Origin: JAOTVV01 sp041602035
GTDB lineage: Bacteria; Gemmatimonadota; Gemmatimonadetes; Gemmatimonadales; GWC2-71-9
DNA: 64,000 nt
NCBI GenBank assembly: GCA_041602035.1
Contig: JBFIHA010000010.1
Coordinates: forward strand, 1-64,000
Reading direction: 5' to 3'
Positions 24,778-33,096 of this stretch are shown piece after piece. The position numbers were made by a program, and so were the translations under genes. How positions within the stretch are numbered: position 1 is the stretch's first letter; each line of letters starts with the position of its first letter. The notes under the pieces were generated by a model that saw only the letters and a program-made list of their open reading frames with translations, was not told the origin of the DNA and did no database searches.

Positions 24778-25037
24778 CGGTGGCTCGCGCTGCGGGTGCA
24801 GCCAGTCGCCTCGCGAGGTTCCTCCCGTACGGCGTGCTGATCCCGGTGGCCCTGGTGCTCGGAGCCGCCCCGTTTCGGCCGGAGCCCCACCTCGTCGAGA
24901 AGCTCCGCATGCTTTGGTCTGGAACGCTGACCCGTCCCCTCGATATCGGCGACCTCCTCCTACACGGCGTTCCGCTGGCGCTCGTGGGCGTGCGGGTGGC
25001 GGTCGATCTCGTGGAGCGACGGCGTCGATCAGGGTGA
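24774..25037 (+). CDS. Small two-helix membrane protein, conserved hypothetical
   Basis: An 87-residue protein with two hydrophobic segments (LPYGVLIPVALVLGAAPF and HGVPLALVGVRVAVDLV) around the polar stretch PEPHLVEKLRMLWSGTLTRP. I recall similar short proteins carrying this PEPHLVEKLRML stretch, which databases sometimes name RND transporter although they are far too small. The function is unknown. It starts at ATG overlapping the amidase stop (ATGA), so it is translated with it. Confidence 0.65.
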   Translation: MTVARAAGAASRLARFLPYGVLIPVALVLGAAPFRPEPHLVEKLRMLWSGTLTRPLDIGDLLLHGVPLALVGVRVAVDLVERRRRSG

Positions 25038-25074
25038 TGGCTTTATTGTCTTCGTCTCAAGGGAGAGCTCCCCG

Positions 25075-26202
25075 ATGACATCGCCGATGAACCGTCGAGA
25101 ATTCGTGCGCACGACCGCCGCGGCCACCGCGGCGGGTTTCGTGCCGCTGAACGCACGAGGGTCAAGGCCAACGGCCTACGTTCCCAAGACAGTTCCGCCG
25201 GTGGTGATTGCGGACTTGAGTGGGATTCGGTACACCAACGGCGGGCCGGTCAGTGCGGTCGAGAAGGCATATCAACTCATCGTCGATGGCGCCGACGTCG
25301 TGGATGCGGTGGTTGCCGGCGTGAACATTCCCGAATTGGACCCCGAGGAAGCGGGGGTGGGGTACGGCGGCCTCCCGAATGCTGACGGCGTCGTGCAACT
25401 GGACGCGTGCTGTATGCATGGACCCAAGCGGTGGGCCGGTGGGGTGGCGGCGCTGGAGGGTGTGCGCACACCATCGCTCGTCGCGAAGGCGGTCATGGAG
25501 CAGACGGATCACCACTTGCTGGTGGGGAAGGGCGCCCAGGAGTTTGCGAGATCCTTGGGCTTCGAGATCGAGGCCGATCTGAACACCGAACGGTCGCGCG
25601 CCCTCTGGCTCGAATGGAAACGTCGCATGGACCCCGAGCACTTCTTGGATCCCAAGGCGCGATCGCACCGCGGATACGAGATCGGCCTGGAGATGCTCCG
25701 GGACGGATGGATCGCGGAGGCGCAGTACTGGGGAACCATCCACTGCAGCGCCATCACCCCGAACGGGGAGATCGGTGCCGTGACCACTACGAGCGGCCTG
25801 GCGTGGAAGATCCCGGGCCGGGCAGGGGACTCGCCGATCCTCGGAGCCGGCCTGTATGTCGACGGCGCGGTTGGCGCGGCCGGGTCGACGGGCCGCGGCG
25901 AGGCGAACCTGTACAATCTCTCCTCGTTCCTGATCGTGGAGCACCTCCGTCGCGGCGCCCATCCCACAGACGCCGGCATGGAAGCCCTGCAACGGATCCA
26001 AGCCAACACGGTCGAGCGGCGCCTGCTCAACGATCGGGGTCTGCCACGGTTCAACGTTCGGTTCTTCGTGCTCGACAAGCGGGGCGAGCACGCGGGGGTC
26101 ACCCTCTACGCGTCAGGTGAGACGGAGTATGCCGTCTGCACGGAGCATGGAGCGGAAACACGCCCGCTGGAATCCCTGCTCGATGGATCACCGACCGAAT
26201 GA
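25075..26202 (+). CDS. N4-(beta-N-acetylglucosaminyl)-L-asparaginase-like Ntn hydrolase
   Basis: A 375-residue Ntn-hydrolase precursor with a twin-arginine-type leader (MNRREFVRTTAAATAAGF). Family landmarks are DAVVAGVNIPELDPEEAGVG and, at the autocleavage site, YWGT with Thr221 in WGTIHCSAI, followed by GEIGAVTTTSGLAWK. Cleavage before Thr221 would create the active N-terminal nucleophile. These enzymes remove N-acetylglucosaminyl-asparagine or isoaspartyl groups. The Tat leader implies export. GGGAG lies upstream of ATG 25075; ATG 25087 is an alternative. The overlap with the DUF885 start suggests a shared peptide-breakdown role. Confidence 0.87.
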   Translation: MTSPMNRREFVRTTAAATAAGFVPLNARGSRPTAYVPKTVPPVVIADLSGIRYTNGGPVSAVEKAYQLIVDGADVVDAVVAGVNIPELDPEEAGVGYGGLPNADGVVQLDACCMHGPKRWAGGVAALEGVRTPSLVAKAVMEQTDHHLLVGKGAQEFARSLGFEIEADLNTERSRALWLEWKRRMDPEHFLDPKARSHRGYEIGLEMLRDGWIAEAQYWGTIHCSAITPNGEIGAVTTTSGLAWKIPGRAGDSPILGAGLYVDGAVGAAGSTGRGEANLYNLSSFLIVEHLRRGAHPTDAGMEALQRIQANTVERRLLNDRGLPRFNVRFFVLDKRGEHAGVTLYASGETEYAVCTEHGAETRPLESLLDGSPTE

Positions 26203-27815
26203 GACGTGATATGACGTCGACGACCGCCCTCACCCAGTTGGTCGACTCGTATCTCGACCTCAAGTGGACCATGGATCCCGTGGAGGCGACGGCCGCCGGC
26301 GTGGCTTCGCACGACGGCCGACTGGGAACGTTTGGCGAGGACGACGTTCGGCAGTATGCCGCGGCGCTCAAATCGATTGGCAGTTATCTCGAGGAATGCC
26401 CGGTGGAGACACTGCAGGACGAAGTGGACCGGACGGCCTTGCTCGGCGATCTCCGGCATACCGTGCACCTTCTCGAGAACGAGCAACCGCATGTGCGAAA
26501 CCCGACCTTCTGGGTGTCGCATGTGCTCGAGGGCCTGTACCTCCTGCTCGTGTTCACCGATCGGCCGAAGGATGCTCGGTCCAAGGCGGCGGCCGACCGG
26601 ATCCGCGGCATTCCGGCGTGTCTGACGCAGGCTCGGGAGACGTTGCACGATTGCCCGCAGGTCTTTGTCGAGACGGCTCGTCGCGTCATCCAGCTCGGTG
26701 GACCGTTGGTGGACCAGGTCCGACAGGCGCTGGCCCCCCCAGGCGACGACCGGTTCGCTGAGGACTGCGACGAGGCGCGACGGGCAATTGATGCCTTTGC
26801 CTCGTTCCTGGGCGAAGCGGCATGGAGCGGTGATGGAGAGTTCGCCATTGGCGAGGAAGCGTTCAATTTCCGTCTCCACTACCAACTGGCGTTGCGCAAC
26901 ACCGCGCCGGAGTTGTGGCGCTTCGGGGTCGCGTTCGTCGAGCGGGTTGAGCGAGAGCTGACCGTCCTCGCTCGCGAGATCGAGCCGGGCGTTGCTTGGC
27001 ATGATCTCGTGGCCCGCCTGCGCACCGATCACCCACTCCCGAGGAATCTGGTCGCCGCCTACGCCGCAGAAACTCAGCGGGCGCTCACGTTCATCCGGGA
27101 GCAGGAGATCGCCTCGATTCCCGACGGGACCCTGGACGTCACCGAGACGCCTCGGTTTCTCCAGCCCCTCATTCCGTTCGCCGCCTACCAGCCGCCCGGC
27201 ATCTTCGCCGCTGAGAGGCGTGGGTGGTTGTATGTGACCACGCCGCCCCCTGAGCGCGGGGGCGGAAAGGCCTCGCGCGATCACGCGCGAGCGGAGCTCC
27301 CGGCCACCGCGCTGCACGAAGGCTACCCCGGGCATCACCTGCAGTTTCTCGCCGCGCAGGCGCAGCCTCGAACTATCAGAAAGATCGTCCGCTCGCCGAT
27401 CACCCTCGAAGGATGGGCCTTGTATTGCGAGGAGATGATGGGGGAGTTGGGCTTCTTCCGCAGCCGAGAGGAGCGCCTGTTCCAGAAGGTGGCGCTGTTC
27501 TGGCGCGCCTGTCGGGTTGTGCTGGACGTGGGGCTGCACACCCGCGGCATGCGCTTCGACGAGGCCGTGGCGTTCCTCGTCGATCGTGCCCAGCTCGACC
27601 GGTCGTTGGCGGAGGCGGAAGTCCGGCGGTACTGCGCCGAACCGGTGTATCAGCTGAGCTATGCCATCGGCCGGCGGGAGTTCCTCGCCTTGCGGTCTGC
27701 CTACCGGGCCGCTCGTGGCTCTGCCTATTCGCTGGGAGATTTCCATCGAGCGGTGCTGCAATTCGGTGCCCTGCCGGTGAGTCTCATTCGCTGGGGGTTG
27801 GAACTCGATGAATAG
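26199..27815 (+). CDS. DUF885 family putative metallopeptidase
   Basis: A 538-residue protein of the DUF885 family with the putative zinc site HEGYPGHHLQ starting at residue 373 and the downstream SPITLEGWALYCEEMMGE, whose Glu is a likely third ligand. The C-terminal half is helical with YCAEPVYQLSYAIGRREF. Unlike many relatives it has no signal peptide. Family members are thought to be carboxypeptidase-like. ATG 26199 overlaps the stop of the preceding gene; ATG 26211 is also possible. It follows two exported hydrolases and precedes an MFS carrier, fitting uptake and breakdown of peptides. Confidence 0.85.
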   Translation: MRRDMTSTTALTQLVDSYLDLKWTMDPVEATAAGVASHDGRLGTFGEDDVRQYAAALKSIGSYLEECPVETLQDEVDRTALLGDLRHTVHLLENEQPHVRNPTFWVSHVLEGLYLLLVFTDRPKDARSKAAADRIRGIPACLTQARETLHDCPQVFVETARRVIQLGGPLVDQVRQALAPPGDDRFAEDCDEARRAIDAFASFLGEAAWSGDGEFAIGEEAFNFRLHYQLALRNTAPELWRFGVAFVERVERELTVLAREIEPGVAWHDLVARLRTDHPLPRNLVAAYAAETQRALTFIREQEIASIPDGTLDVTETPRFLQPLIPFAAYQPPGIFAAERRGWLYVTTPPPERGGGKASRDHARAELPATALHEGYPGHHLQFLAAQAQPRTIRKIVRSPITLEGWALYCEEMMGELGFFRSREERLFQKVALFWRACRVVLDVGLHTRGMRFDEAVAFLVDRAQLDRSLAEAEVRRYCAEPVYQLSYAIGRREFLALRSAYRAARGSAYSLGDFHRAVLQFGALPVSLIRWGLELDE

Positions 27816-29013
27816 GCCGGGGCATCCGCCCCAGGCTCTCCCTCGCGTCGTCAAACGGCTGGGCGTCGTGTCGTTCTTCAACGACCTCGCTAGCGAGATG
27901 GTGTACCCGCTGCTGCCGGCGTTGATTACGACACGGCTCGGCGGCTCGGCGGTCACCCTGGGTCTCCTAGATGGGCTGTCGGAGGCCGTGTCGGCCGGTA
28001 TCAAGGCCACATCGGGATGGCTCGCCGAACGGGTGCGGTGGCGTCGTCCCCTGGTCGTGGTCGGCTACGGCATCGCAGCCGTGGCGAGGCCGGCGATGGG
28101 ACTCGTGGGTGGGGCGGGGCAGGTCATCGGCTTGCGGGCGGCGGATCGGGTCGGCAAGGGCGTCCGGACGCCTCCACGTGACACGATCATTGCCGATGCG
28201 ACGATTCCGCGCATGCGAGGTCGCGCGTTTGGCTACCACCGCGGGATGGACCATGCGGGAGCCATGCTGGGCCCGCTCATCGCGTGGGGCGCGCTGACAT
28301 GGGGGCGCGCCGAGCCGGTGTCCGTGATTCGCTGGAGTCTGGTGCCAGGCGTGCTGGCCGTGGCGGCTGTCGTGTGGGCCCTCAGGCGGCTCGACGTCCC
28401 TCGACAGCAACAGAGTCGGGCATCGGAGCGGGAGACCAATCCTGACGCTCAGCCGGAGGGTGCGGTCCTGTTCGGTCTGGTGATTGCGTTCGCCTTTATC
28501 CGCTTTCCGGAGACCCTGTTTCTCCTCCGGCTCCAGGATCTCGGCGTCGCGGTGGCGGCCATCCCGCTCCTGTGGGCCCTGCTGCACGTGGTGCGCTCGC
28601 TCGGGAGCTATCCCGGTGGGTGGGCGAGCGACCTCCTGGGTCCGAGGCGAACCATGGTGGCTGGATGGCTCCTCTACGCCGCGGTCTGCCTCGGGCTAGC
28701 CCTCTCCCGCACCGCCCTTGCTGCCTCAGCGTGCTTCCTGGCGTTCGGCCTCGTGGCCGCCGCCACGGAGTCACCGGAACGGACCTTCGTGGCCGCTGCG
28801 GGCCACACCGCTGGTCGAGGGCGGCGTTTCGGCGCGTATCATGCCGGGGTAGGACTCGCCGCCCTGCCTGGTTCCGTGCTCCTCGGCACGCTGTACGCCG
28901 GCTGGGGCGGTCCGTGGGCGCTCGTACTGAGCGGCGCCGTCGCTGCCGGGTTGGCGGTGATTGGGACGGCTGCCGGGCATGACGGGCGCGGTCCCCACCC
29001 GGGCCGATCGTGA
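27808..29013 (+). CDS. MFS transporter
   Basis: A 401-residue protein with about 12 hydrophobic helices. The first cytoplasmic region reads VVSFFNDLASEMVYPLLPAL and later AADRVGKGVRTPPRDTIIAD, a pattern of a specific MFS group often annotated as a permease for unknown small compounds. The DRVGKGVR block sits at the usual loop 2-4 region. ATG 27808 overlaps the DUF885 stop by 8 bases. The substrate is unknown; context suggests a product of peptide hydrolysis or a drug/metabolite. It overlaps the cory-CC-star gene as GTGA. Confidence 0.87.
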   Translation: MNRPGHPPQALPRVVKRLGVVSFFNDLASEMVYPLLPALITTRLGGSAVTLGLLDGLSEAVSAGIKATSGWLAERVRWRRPLVVVGYGIAAVARPAMGLVGGAGQVIGLRAADRVGKGVRTPPRDTIIADATIPRMRGRAFGYHRGMDHAGAMLGPLIAWGALTWGRAEPVSVIRWSLVPGVLAVAAVVWALRRLDVPRQQQSRASERETNPDAQPEGAVLFGLVIAFAFIRFPETLFLLRLQDLGVAVAAIPLLWALLHVVRSLGSYPGGWASDLLGPRRTMVAGWLLYAAVCLGLALSRTALAASACFLAFGLVAAATESPERTFVAAAGHTAGRGRRFGAYHAGVGLAALPGSVLLGTLYAGWGGPWALVLSGAVAAGLAVIGTAAGHDGRGPHPGRS

Positions 29014-29300
29014 CCTCACGGGTGCGCCGGGTGTGGGGGACCGTCCGGGCCAGGCTCAGGGCGTTTCGCGATATCTACGAAGGTCTGTATGTCGCGCCGT
29101 ATCGCTCGCAGATCTACCGGGCGTATCTCGAGGAGCGCGATCTGTTCTTGCTCTCTGGCTTCAGCGACCTGATGGGCGCACCCAGCCCGGTGCTGTTCTA
29201 CACGCTGGAGCTGTATCCAGAGTTGATCGAGCAGTTCCACCAGTGGCACCTCCGCATGGGAATGCCTCGGGCACCGGAGGGAGGGTTCCGTTGCTGCTGA
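29010..29300 (+). CDS. cory-CC-star family small protein
   Basis: A 96-residue soluble protein with FRDIYEGLYVAPYRSQIYRA, the block DLFLLSGFSDLMGAPSPVLF and TLELYPELIEQFHQWHLRMG, ending in Arg-Cys-Cys directly before the stop. I recognise the C-terminal Cys-Cys-stop layout as that of the cory-CC-star family, small proteins found beside ArsA/GET3-type ATPases; here an ArsA-family gene follows 12 bases later. The terminal cysteines could bind metal or be modified. GTG 29010 overlaps the MFS stop. The function of the family is not known. Confidence 0.72.
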   Translation: MTSRVRRVWGTVRARLRAFRDIYEGLYVAPYRSQIYRAYLEERDLFLLSGFSDLMGAPSPVLFYTLELYPELIEQFHQWHLRMGMPRAPEGGFRCC

Positions 29301-29312
29301 CGGGCACGGGTC

Positions 29313-30281
29313 ATGTCCGCTGACGCGAGCGTCGTCTTCGATCGGGCCGTTCTCTTTCTTGGTGGGAAGGGAGGCGTCGGAAAGACGACGCTAGCCGCCG
29401 CGATTGCCTGGCGCGCGGCGCGGGAGGGGCAGCGTACACTCCTCGTATCCACGGACCCCGCACACTCGACCGCCGATGTGCTGGGCCGCACCCTCGGCCC
29501 CGAGCCGACCCCGGTCAGCCCCAACCTCTGGGTGATGGAGATCGATCCGACGCTCGAGGCCGACCGCTACATCGCCGAGGTGAAGCGGCAGATCGCGGAG
29601 GTCACGCCGCCCCGACTCGTGGCCGAGGTCGAGCGGCAGATCGATATCGCCCGAGTGAGTCCGGGGGCAGAGGACGCGGCGTTGTTCGATCGGTTCACGA
29701 GGCTCATCGACCAGCTCGGCAACCCTTACGAACGCATAGTGATCGATACCGCGCCGCTGGGTCACACGCTCCGGCTCTTGGCGCTCCCCGAGCACATGGC
29801 GGCGTGGATCGGTGGCCTGATCGGCCGGCGTCGGAAGGTGACCGCGCTGAGCCGCATGTGGCGCAGGGTCGCCGGCGCCGCCGCTGCCGCCTCGGTGCGC
29901 GAGGAGGATCCGGTGTTGGCCACGTTGGAGGAGCGACGGGCCCGGTTTCACCGGACGAGAGCAGTTATCACCGATCGGCAACGGACCGGATTCGTATTCG
30001 TCCTCGTCCCGGAGCGACTCTCGCTGCTCGAGACCCAGCGCGCGGTGCAGACGGTGGCGAAGCACGGGATCCCGGTTCGCGCTTTGGTTGTCAACCGCGT
30101 GACTCCCGAACCCACGGTCGGTGCGCGCTTCGAACGCCGACGGCAGCTGGAACAGGAGTGCCTTCAGACGATCCGAACGACGCTTGCCGAGTATCCGGTG
30201 TTCCAGGTTCCCCTACTCGAGATCGACAATGGGGGACCCGCCACGCTGGACCGGATCGCGTCGCATCTCTTGAGATCGTAG
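29313..30281 (+). CDS. ArsA/GET3-family ATPase
   Basis: A 322-residue P-loop ATPase with the deviant Walker A GGKGGVGKTTLAAAIAW, switch I STDPAHSTADVLG and switch II IVIDTAPLGHTLRLL, the family marks of ArsA and GET3. It has one ATPase domain, as in GET3-type members. It lacks the clear metalloid-binding cysteines of arsenite ArsA, and no ars genes are near, so arsenite export is unlikely. The tail-anchored-protein helix groove cannot be judged from sequence. It follows the cory-CC-star gene, its usual companion. Confidence 0.88.
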   Translation: MSADASVVFDRAVLFLGGKGGVGKTTLAAAIAWRAAREGQRTLLVSTDPAHSTADVLGRTLGPEPTPVSPNLWVMEIDPTLEADRYIAEVKRQIAEVTPPRLVAEVERQIDIARVSPGAEDAALFDRFTRLIDQLGNPYERIVIDTAPLGHTLRLLALPEHMAAWIGGLIGRRRKVTALSRMWRRVAGAAAAASVREEDPVLATLEERRARFHRTRAVITDRQRTGFVFVLVPERLSLLETQRAVQTVAKHGIPVRALVVNRVTPEPTVGARFERRRQLEQECLQTIRTTLAEYPVFQVPLLEIDNGGPATLDRIASHLLRS

Positions 30282-30282
30282 G

Positions 30283-30298
30283 CCGTCGCTCGCGACGG
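30283..30298 (+). terminator. Short perfect hairpin after the ArsA-family gene
   Basis: CCGTCG (30283-30288) and CGACGG (30293-30298) form a 6-bp stem with the 4-base loop CTCG, one base after the stop codon. No T-run follows. It probably ends the long rightward unit before cstA. Confidence 0.5.
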
Positions 30299-30351
30299 TC
30301 GACACCGATCGATACCTTGGGGCACCTTCAGCCGAGTCGGAGGTTCGGGCT

Positions 30352-32100
30352 GTGAACGCTATCGCCCTGCTTGTGATCGGCCTTGCCGCCTTCCTGACGG
30401 GGTACCAGCTCTACTCCCGGTACGTTGCCCGATACGTCTACCGACTCGATCCGGACTTCGTGACGCCGGCGCACGAATTCGAGGATGGTGTGGACTTCGT
30501 TCCCACTAATCGCCACGTCCTGTTCGGTCACCATTTCACGTCAGTCGCGGGAGCTGCGCCGATCGTGGGGCCGGCCATCGCGGTGATCTGGGGGTGGCTC
30601 CCGGCGTTCCTTTGGGTGGTGTTGGGGACGGTCTTTGCCGGGGCGGTGCACGACTTCGGCGCGCTGTGGATCTCCACTCGGCACAAGGCGACGTCCATCG
30701 GCACGCTCACGGAACAGATCGTAGGCAGCCGGGCGCGAGTGCTGTTTCTGCTGATCATCTTCTTCCTCCTCCTGTTGGTGAACGCCGTCTTCGCCGTCGT
30801 GATCGCCAATCTGTTCATCGCCAATCACGGAGCGGTGCTGCCGGTGTGGGGCAGTCTCGTGGTTGCGGTGGTGGTGGGACTGCTGATCTACCGGACCGGC
30901 GTGGGGATCCTGTGGCCGTCGATCGCGGCGCTGTTGGCGTTGTATGTCCTCATCTGGCTGGGCCAGTACGCGCCATTCGCCCTGCCGGACGTGTTTGGGT
31001 TCGCCCCGTCGGATCTCCAACTGCAGGCGGCGCAGGGTGCGGTGGCCGACGCTGCCGAGGCTGCTCGGATCGATGGAGTGCGCACGGGTTGGGTGCTCAT
31101 CCTGTTCGTCTACGCGTTCTTCGCCAGCGTGCTTCCCGTCTGGGTGCTCCTCCAGCCACGCGACTACGTCAACAGTCACCAGCTGTTCGTCGCGTTGGCG
31201 ATCATCGGTCTCGGTGTCGTGCTGGTGAATCCCGAGATCGTCGCGCCCGCCGTGAACCGGGAGCTGCCGGCGGATGCCCCTCACTGGTTCCCCCTGCTGT
31301 TCATCACCATTGCCTGCGGTGCCATCAGCGGGTTCCACGGACTCGTGGCGTCGGGAACCTCTGCTAAGCAGCTCGACAAGGAGTCGGATGCCCGCTACGT
31401 GGGCTACGGAGGCATGATCGGTGAGGGGACGCTCGCGCTGACCTCGATCCTGGCCACCACGGCGGGGTTCGCGGTGTACGTGGGTCGCGATGGGTGGCTC
31501 GAGCACTATGGAACCTGGGCCCGCGCCTCGAGCGGAGCCACGTCGGCCTTCGTCAATGGCGTGGGAGTGCTGGCCGAAGGGGTGGGCATCCCGCATACCG
31601 TCGCCGTGATCTTTGCGGCCGTCGTGGTCATATCGTTCGCCGCGACGACGATGGACACGGGCGTACGGCTCCAGCGGTACATCATCTCGGAGCTCGGTGC
31701 ACAGTACCGCGTGCGGATCGCGCAAAATCGTTGGTTCGCCACGTTCGTTGCCGTGGCGAGCTGTGCCCTCCTCGCGCTTGGTTTGGACCGCGGGGCCGGG
31801 GGGATGCGGCTCTGGCCCCTGTTCGGCACCACCAACCAACTCACCGGGGCGCTCACCTTGTTGGTCATCACGCTCTTTCTGGCCAGGCTGCGGCGCCCGA
31901 TTTGGGTCACCGTCGTACCGATGGGCTTTCTGCTCTTCATGACCACGTGGGCCATGGTGCTCAACCTCGTCCGCTACTGGGTGGACAGCCAGGCTGTCCT
32001 GCTCGCTGTCGGCGGCATGGTGTTCGTGCTGGAACTGTGGCTCATCTTCGAGGCCGCCGGGGTGGTCCGCCGGGCGGTTGGCGGCGCGGGCGGCGGCTGA
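30352..32100 (+). CDS. cstA: Carbon starvation protein CstA (peptide/pyruvate transporter)
   Basis: A 582-residue membrane protein with more than a dozen helices. Diagnostic blocks are the N-terminal YVYRLDPDFVTPAHEFEDG, TNRHVLFGHHFTSVAGAAPI, GTVFAGAVHDFGALW, and SGFHGLVASGTSAKQLDKES. CstA and its relatives (BtsT/YjiY) import peptides or pyruvate, coupled to protons. GTG 30352 has GGAGG 8 bases upstream, and a TACCTT -10-like element lies at 30313-30318. It is preceded by a hairpin and followed by a 184-base gap, so it seems to be a single unit. Confidence 0.94.
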   Translation: MNAIALLVIGLAAFLTGYQLYSRYVARYVYRLDPDFVTPAHEFEDGVDFVPTNRHVLFGHHFTSVAGAAPIVGPAIAVIWGWLPAFLWVVLGTVFAGAVHDFGALWISTRHKATSIGTLTEQIVGSRARVLFLLIIFFLLLLVNAVFAVVIANLFIANHGAVLPVWGSLVVAVVVGLLIYRTGVGILWPSIAALLALYVLIWLGQYAPFALPDVFGFAPSDLQLQAAQGAVADAAEAARIDGVRTGWVLILFVYAFFASVLPVWVLLQPRDYVNSHQLFVALAIIGLGVVLVNPEIVAPAVNRELPADAPHWFPLLFITIACGAISGFHGLVASGTSAKQLDKESDARYVGYGGMIGEGTLALTSILATTAGFAVYVGRDGWLEHYGTWARASSGATSAFVNGVGVLAEGVGIPHTVAVIFAAVVVISFAATTMDTGVRLQRYIISELGAQYRVRIAQNRWFATFVAVASCALLALGLDRGAGGMRLWPLFGTTNQLTGALTLLVITLFLARLRRPIWVTVVPMGFLLFMTTWAMVLNLVRYWVDSQAVLLAVGGMVFVLELWLIFEAAGVVRRAVGGAGGG

Positions 32101-32194
32101 CGCACCCACCCCGAACGCGCTTGCTGGAGCCCCAGCTGGCACGTACGTTCGATACCTCTCGCAGAGGGGGTGCCTGATACCCTACGATCCCTCG

Positions 32195-32238
32195 GAGCCG
32201 GTCGAGTTCAGCCCCAGACGGGGCCAGGGGACCGGCTC
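32195..32238 (+). promoter_or_regulatory. Nested hairpin upstream of the SDR gene
   Basis: GAGCCGGTC (32195-32203) pairs with GACCGGCTC (32230-32238), and inside it GCCCC/GGGGC with loop AGAC (32211-32224) forms a second stem. It lies 95 bases after the cstA stop and 46 bases before the SDR start. It may end the cstA mRNA or be a leader element; no T-run follows. Confidence 0.5.
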
Positions 32239-32284
32239 AGTGCTCGCCGAACGCCCCCAACCGAAGCAGGTCGAGCGTCGGGAG

Positions 32285-33040
32285 ATGCGGGGTCACACCG
32301 CCGTCATCACGGGCGGCGCGACGGGCATGGGCCGAGCAATCGCGCTGGCCTTTGCCCGCCGTGGGGTGAATGTGGCGTTCAATTACATCGAGCTACCTGA
32401 GCGTGACGTGTCCGCGCAGGCGGTGTTGACCGAAGCGGCCCTTCGCGGGTGCGGCGTGGAGGTGTACAGCGCGCACTGTGACGTGCGGAGCCGCCGGGCG
32501 CTCGAGCGGTTCGTTCGCGATGCCCGCGACAAGCTTGGCGACATCCACTACCTCGTGAACAACGCCGGCATCCATCGCGATGCCGCCCTGTGGCGGATGC
32601 CGGAGGATGCGTGGGACGATGTCGTCAACACGAATCTCACGGGGAGCTTCAACGCCATTCGGGCGGTGGCACCCTATTTCCGCGAACAGCGGTACGGAAA
32701 GATCGTCAGCATCGCCTCGCACCAGGCGTACACGCCGGGCTTTGGACTAGCCAATTATGCGGCCAGCAAGGCTGCAGTCGTGGGCCTCACGAAGGCTGCC
32801 GCCGTCGAGCTCGGTGCCTACAATGTCAACGTGAATGCCGTCGCGCCCGGCTTCGTGCGGACGGAGCTGATCGATACCCTCCCTCCAGAGGTCCTCAGTG
32901 ACGCCGAGCACGAGTCGGTGCTCGGACGGATCGCCGAGCCGGAAGACGTGGCCCATGTGGTCCTGTTCCTCTGCTCAGACGAAGCTCGGCACATCACCGG
33001 ACAGGTTATCTTTGTCGACGGCGGATTGACGCTTCACTGA
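32285..33040 (+). CDS. Short-chain dehydrogenase/reductase (FabG-like)
   Basis: A 251-residue classical SDR: cofactor motif TGGATGMGRAI, structural NNAG in LVNNAGIHRDA, catalytic Ser-Tyr-Lys in SIASHQAYTPGF and NYAASKAA, and the C-terminal ITGQVIFVDGGLTL. The layout is of 3-oxoacyl-ACP/CoA reductase type, using NAD(P)H. It is followed by a crotonase gene, so a 3-hydroxyacyl-CoA dehydrogenation role is plausible but unproved. ATG 32285 has GGGAG directly next to it, too close for ideal spacing; GTG 32240 is an alternative. Confidence 0.88.
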   Translation: MRGHTAVITGGATGMGRAIALAFARRGVNVAFNYIELPERDVSAQAVLTEAALRGCGVEVYSAHCDVRSRRALERFVRDARDKLGDIHYLVNNAGIHRDAALWRMPEDAWDDVVNTNLTGSFNAIRAVAPYFREQRYGKIVSIASHQAYTPGFGLANYAASKAAVVGLTKAAAVELGAYNVNVNAVAPGFVRTELIDTLPPEVLSDAEHESVLGRIAEPEDVAHVVLFLCSDEARHITGQVIFVDGGLTLH

Positions 33041-33096
33041 TCCGCGGTGACTCGTAGCCGACCGTCACATGATTGAACGCTTACGGGAGAGTGCCT

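Noticed and set aside
29313..30281. Arsenite pump ATPase with an ars operon
   Set aside because: No arsB, arsC or arsR and no evident metalloid cysteines; a GET3-type role with the cory-CC-star protein fits better.
30541..32142. 533-codon minus-strand frame over cstA
   Set aside because: The opposite strand is a complete CstA with conserved blocks; the shadow is His/Arg-rich without recognisable domains.
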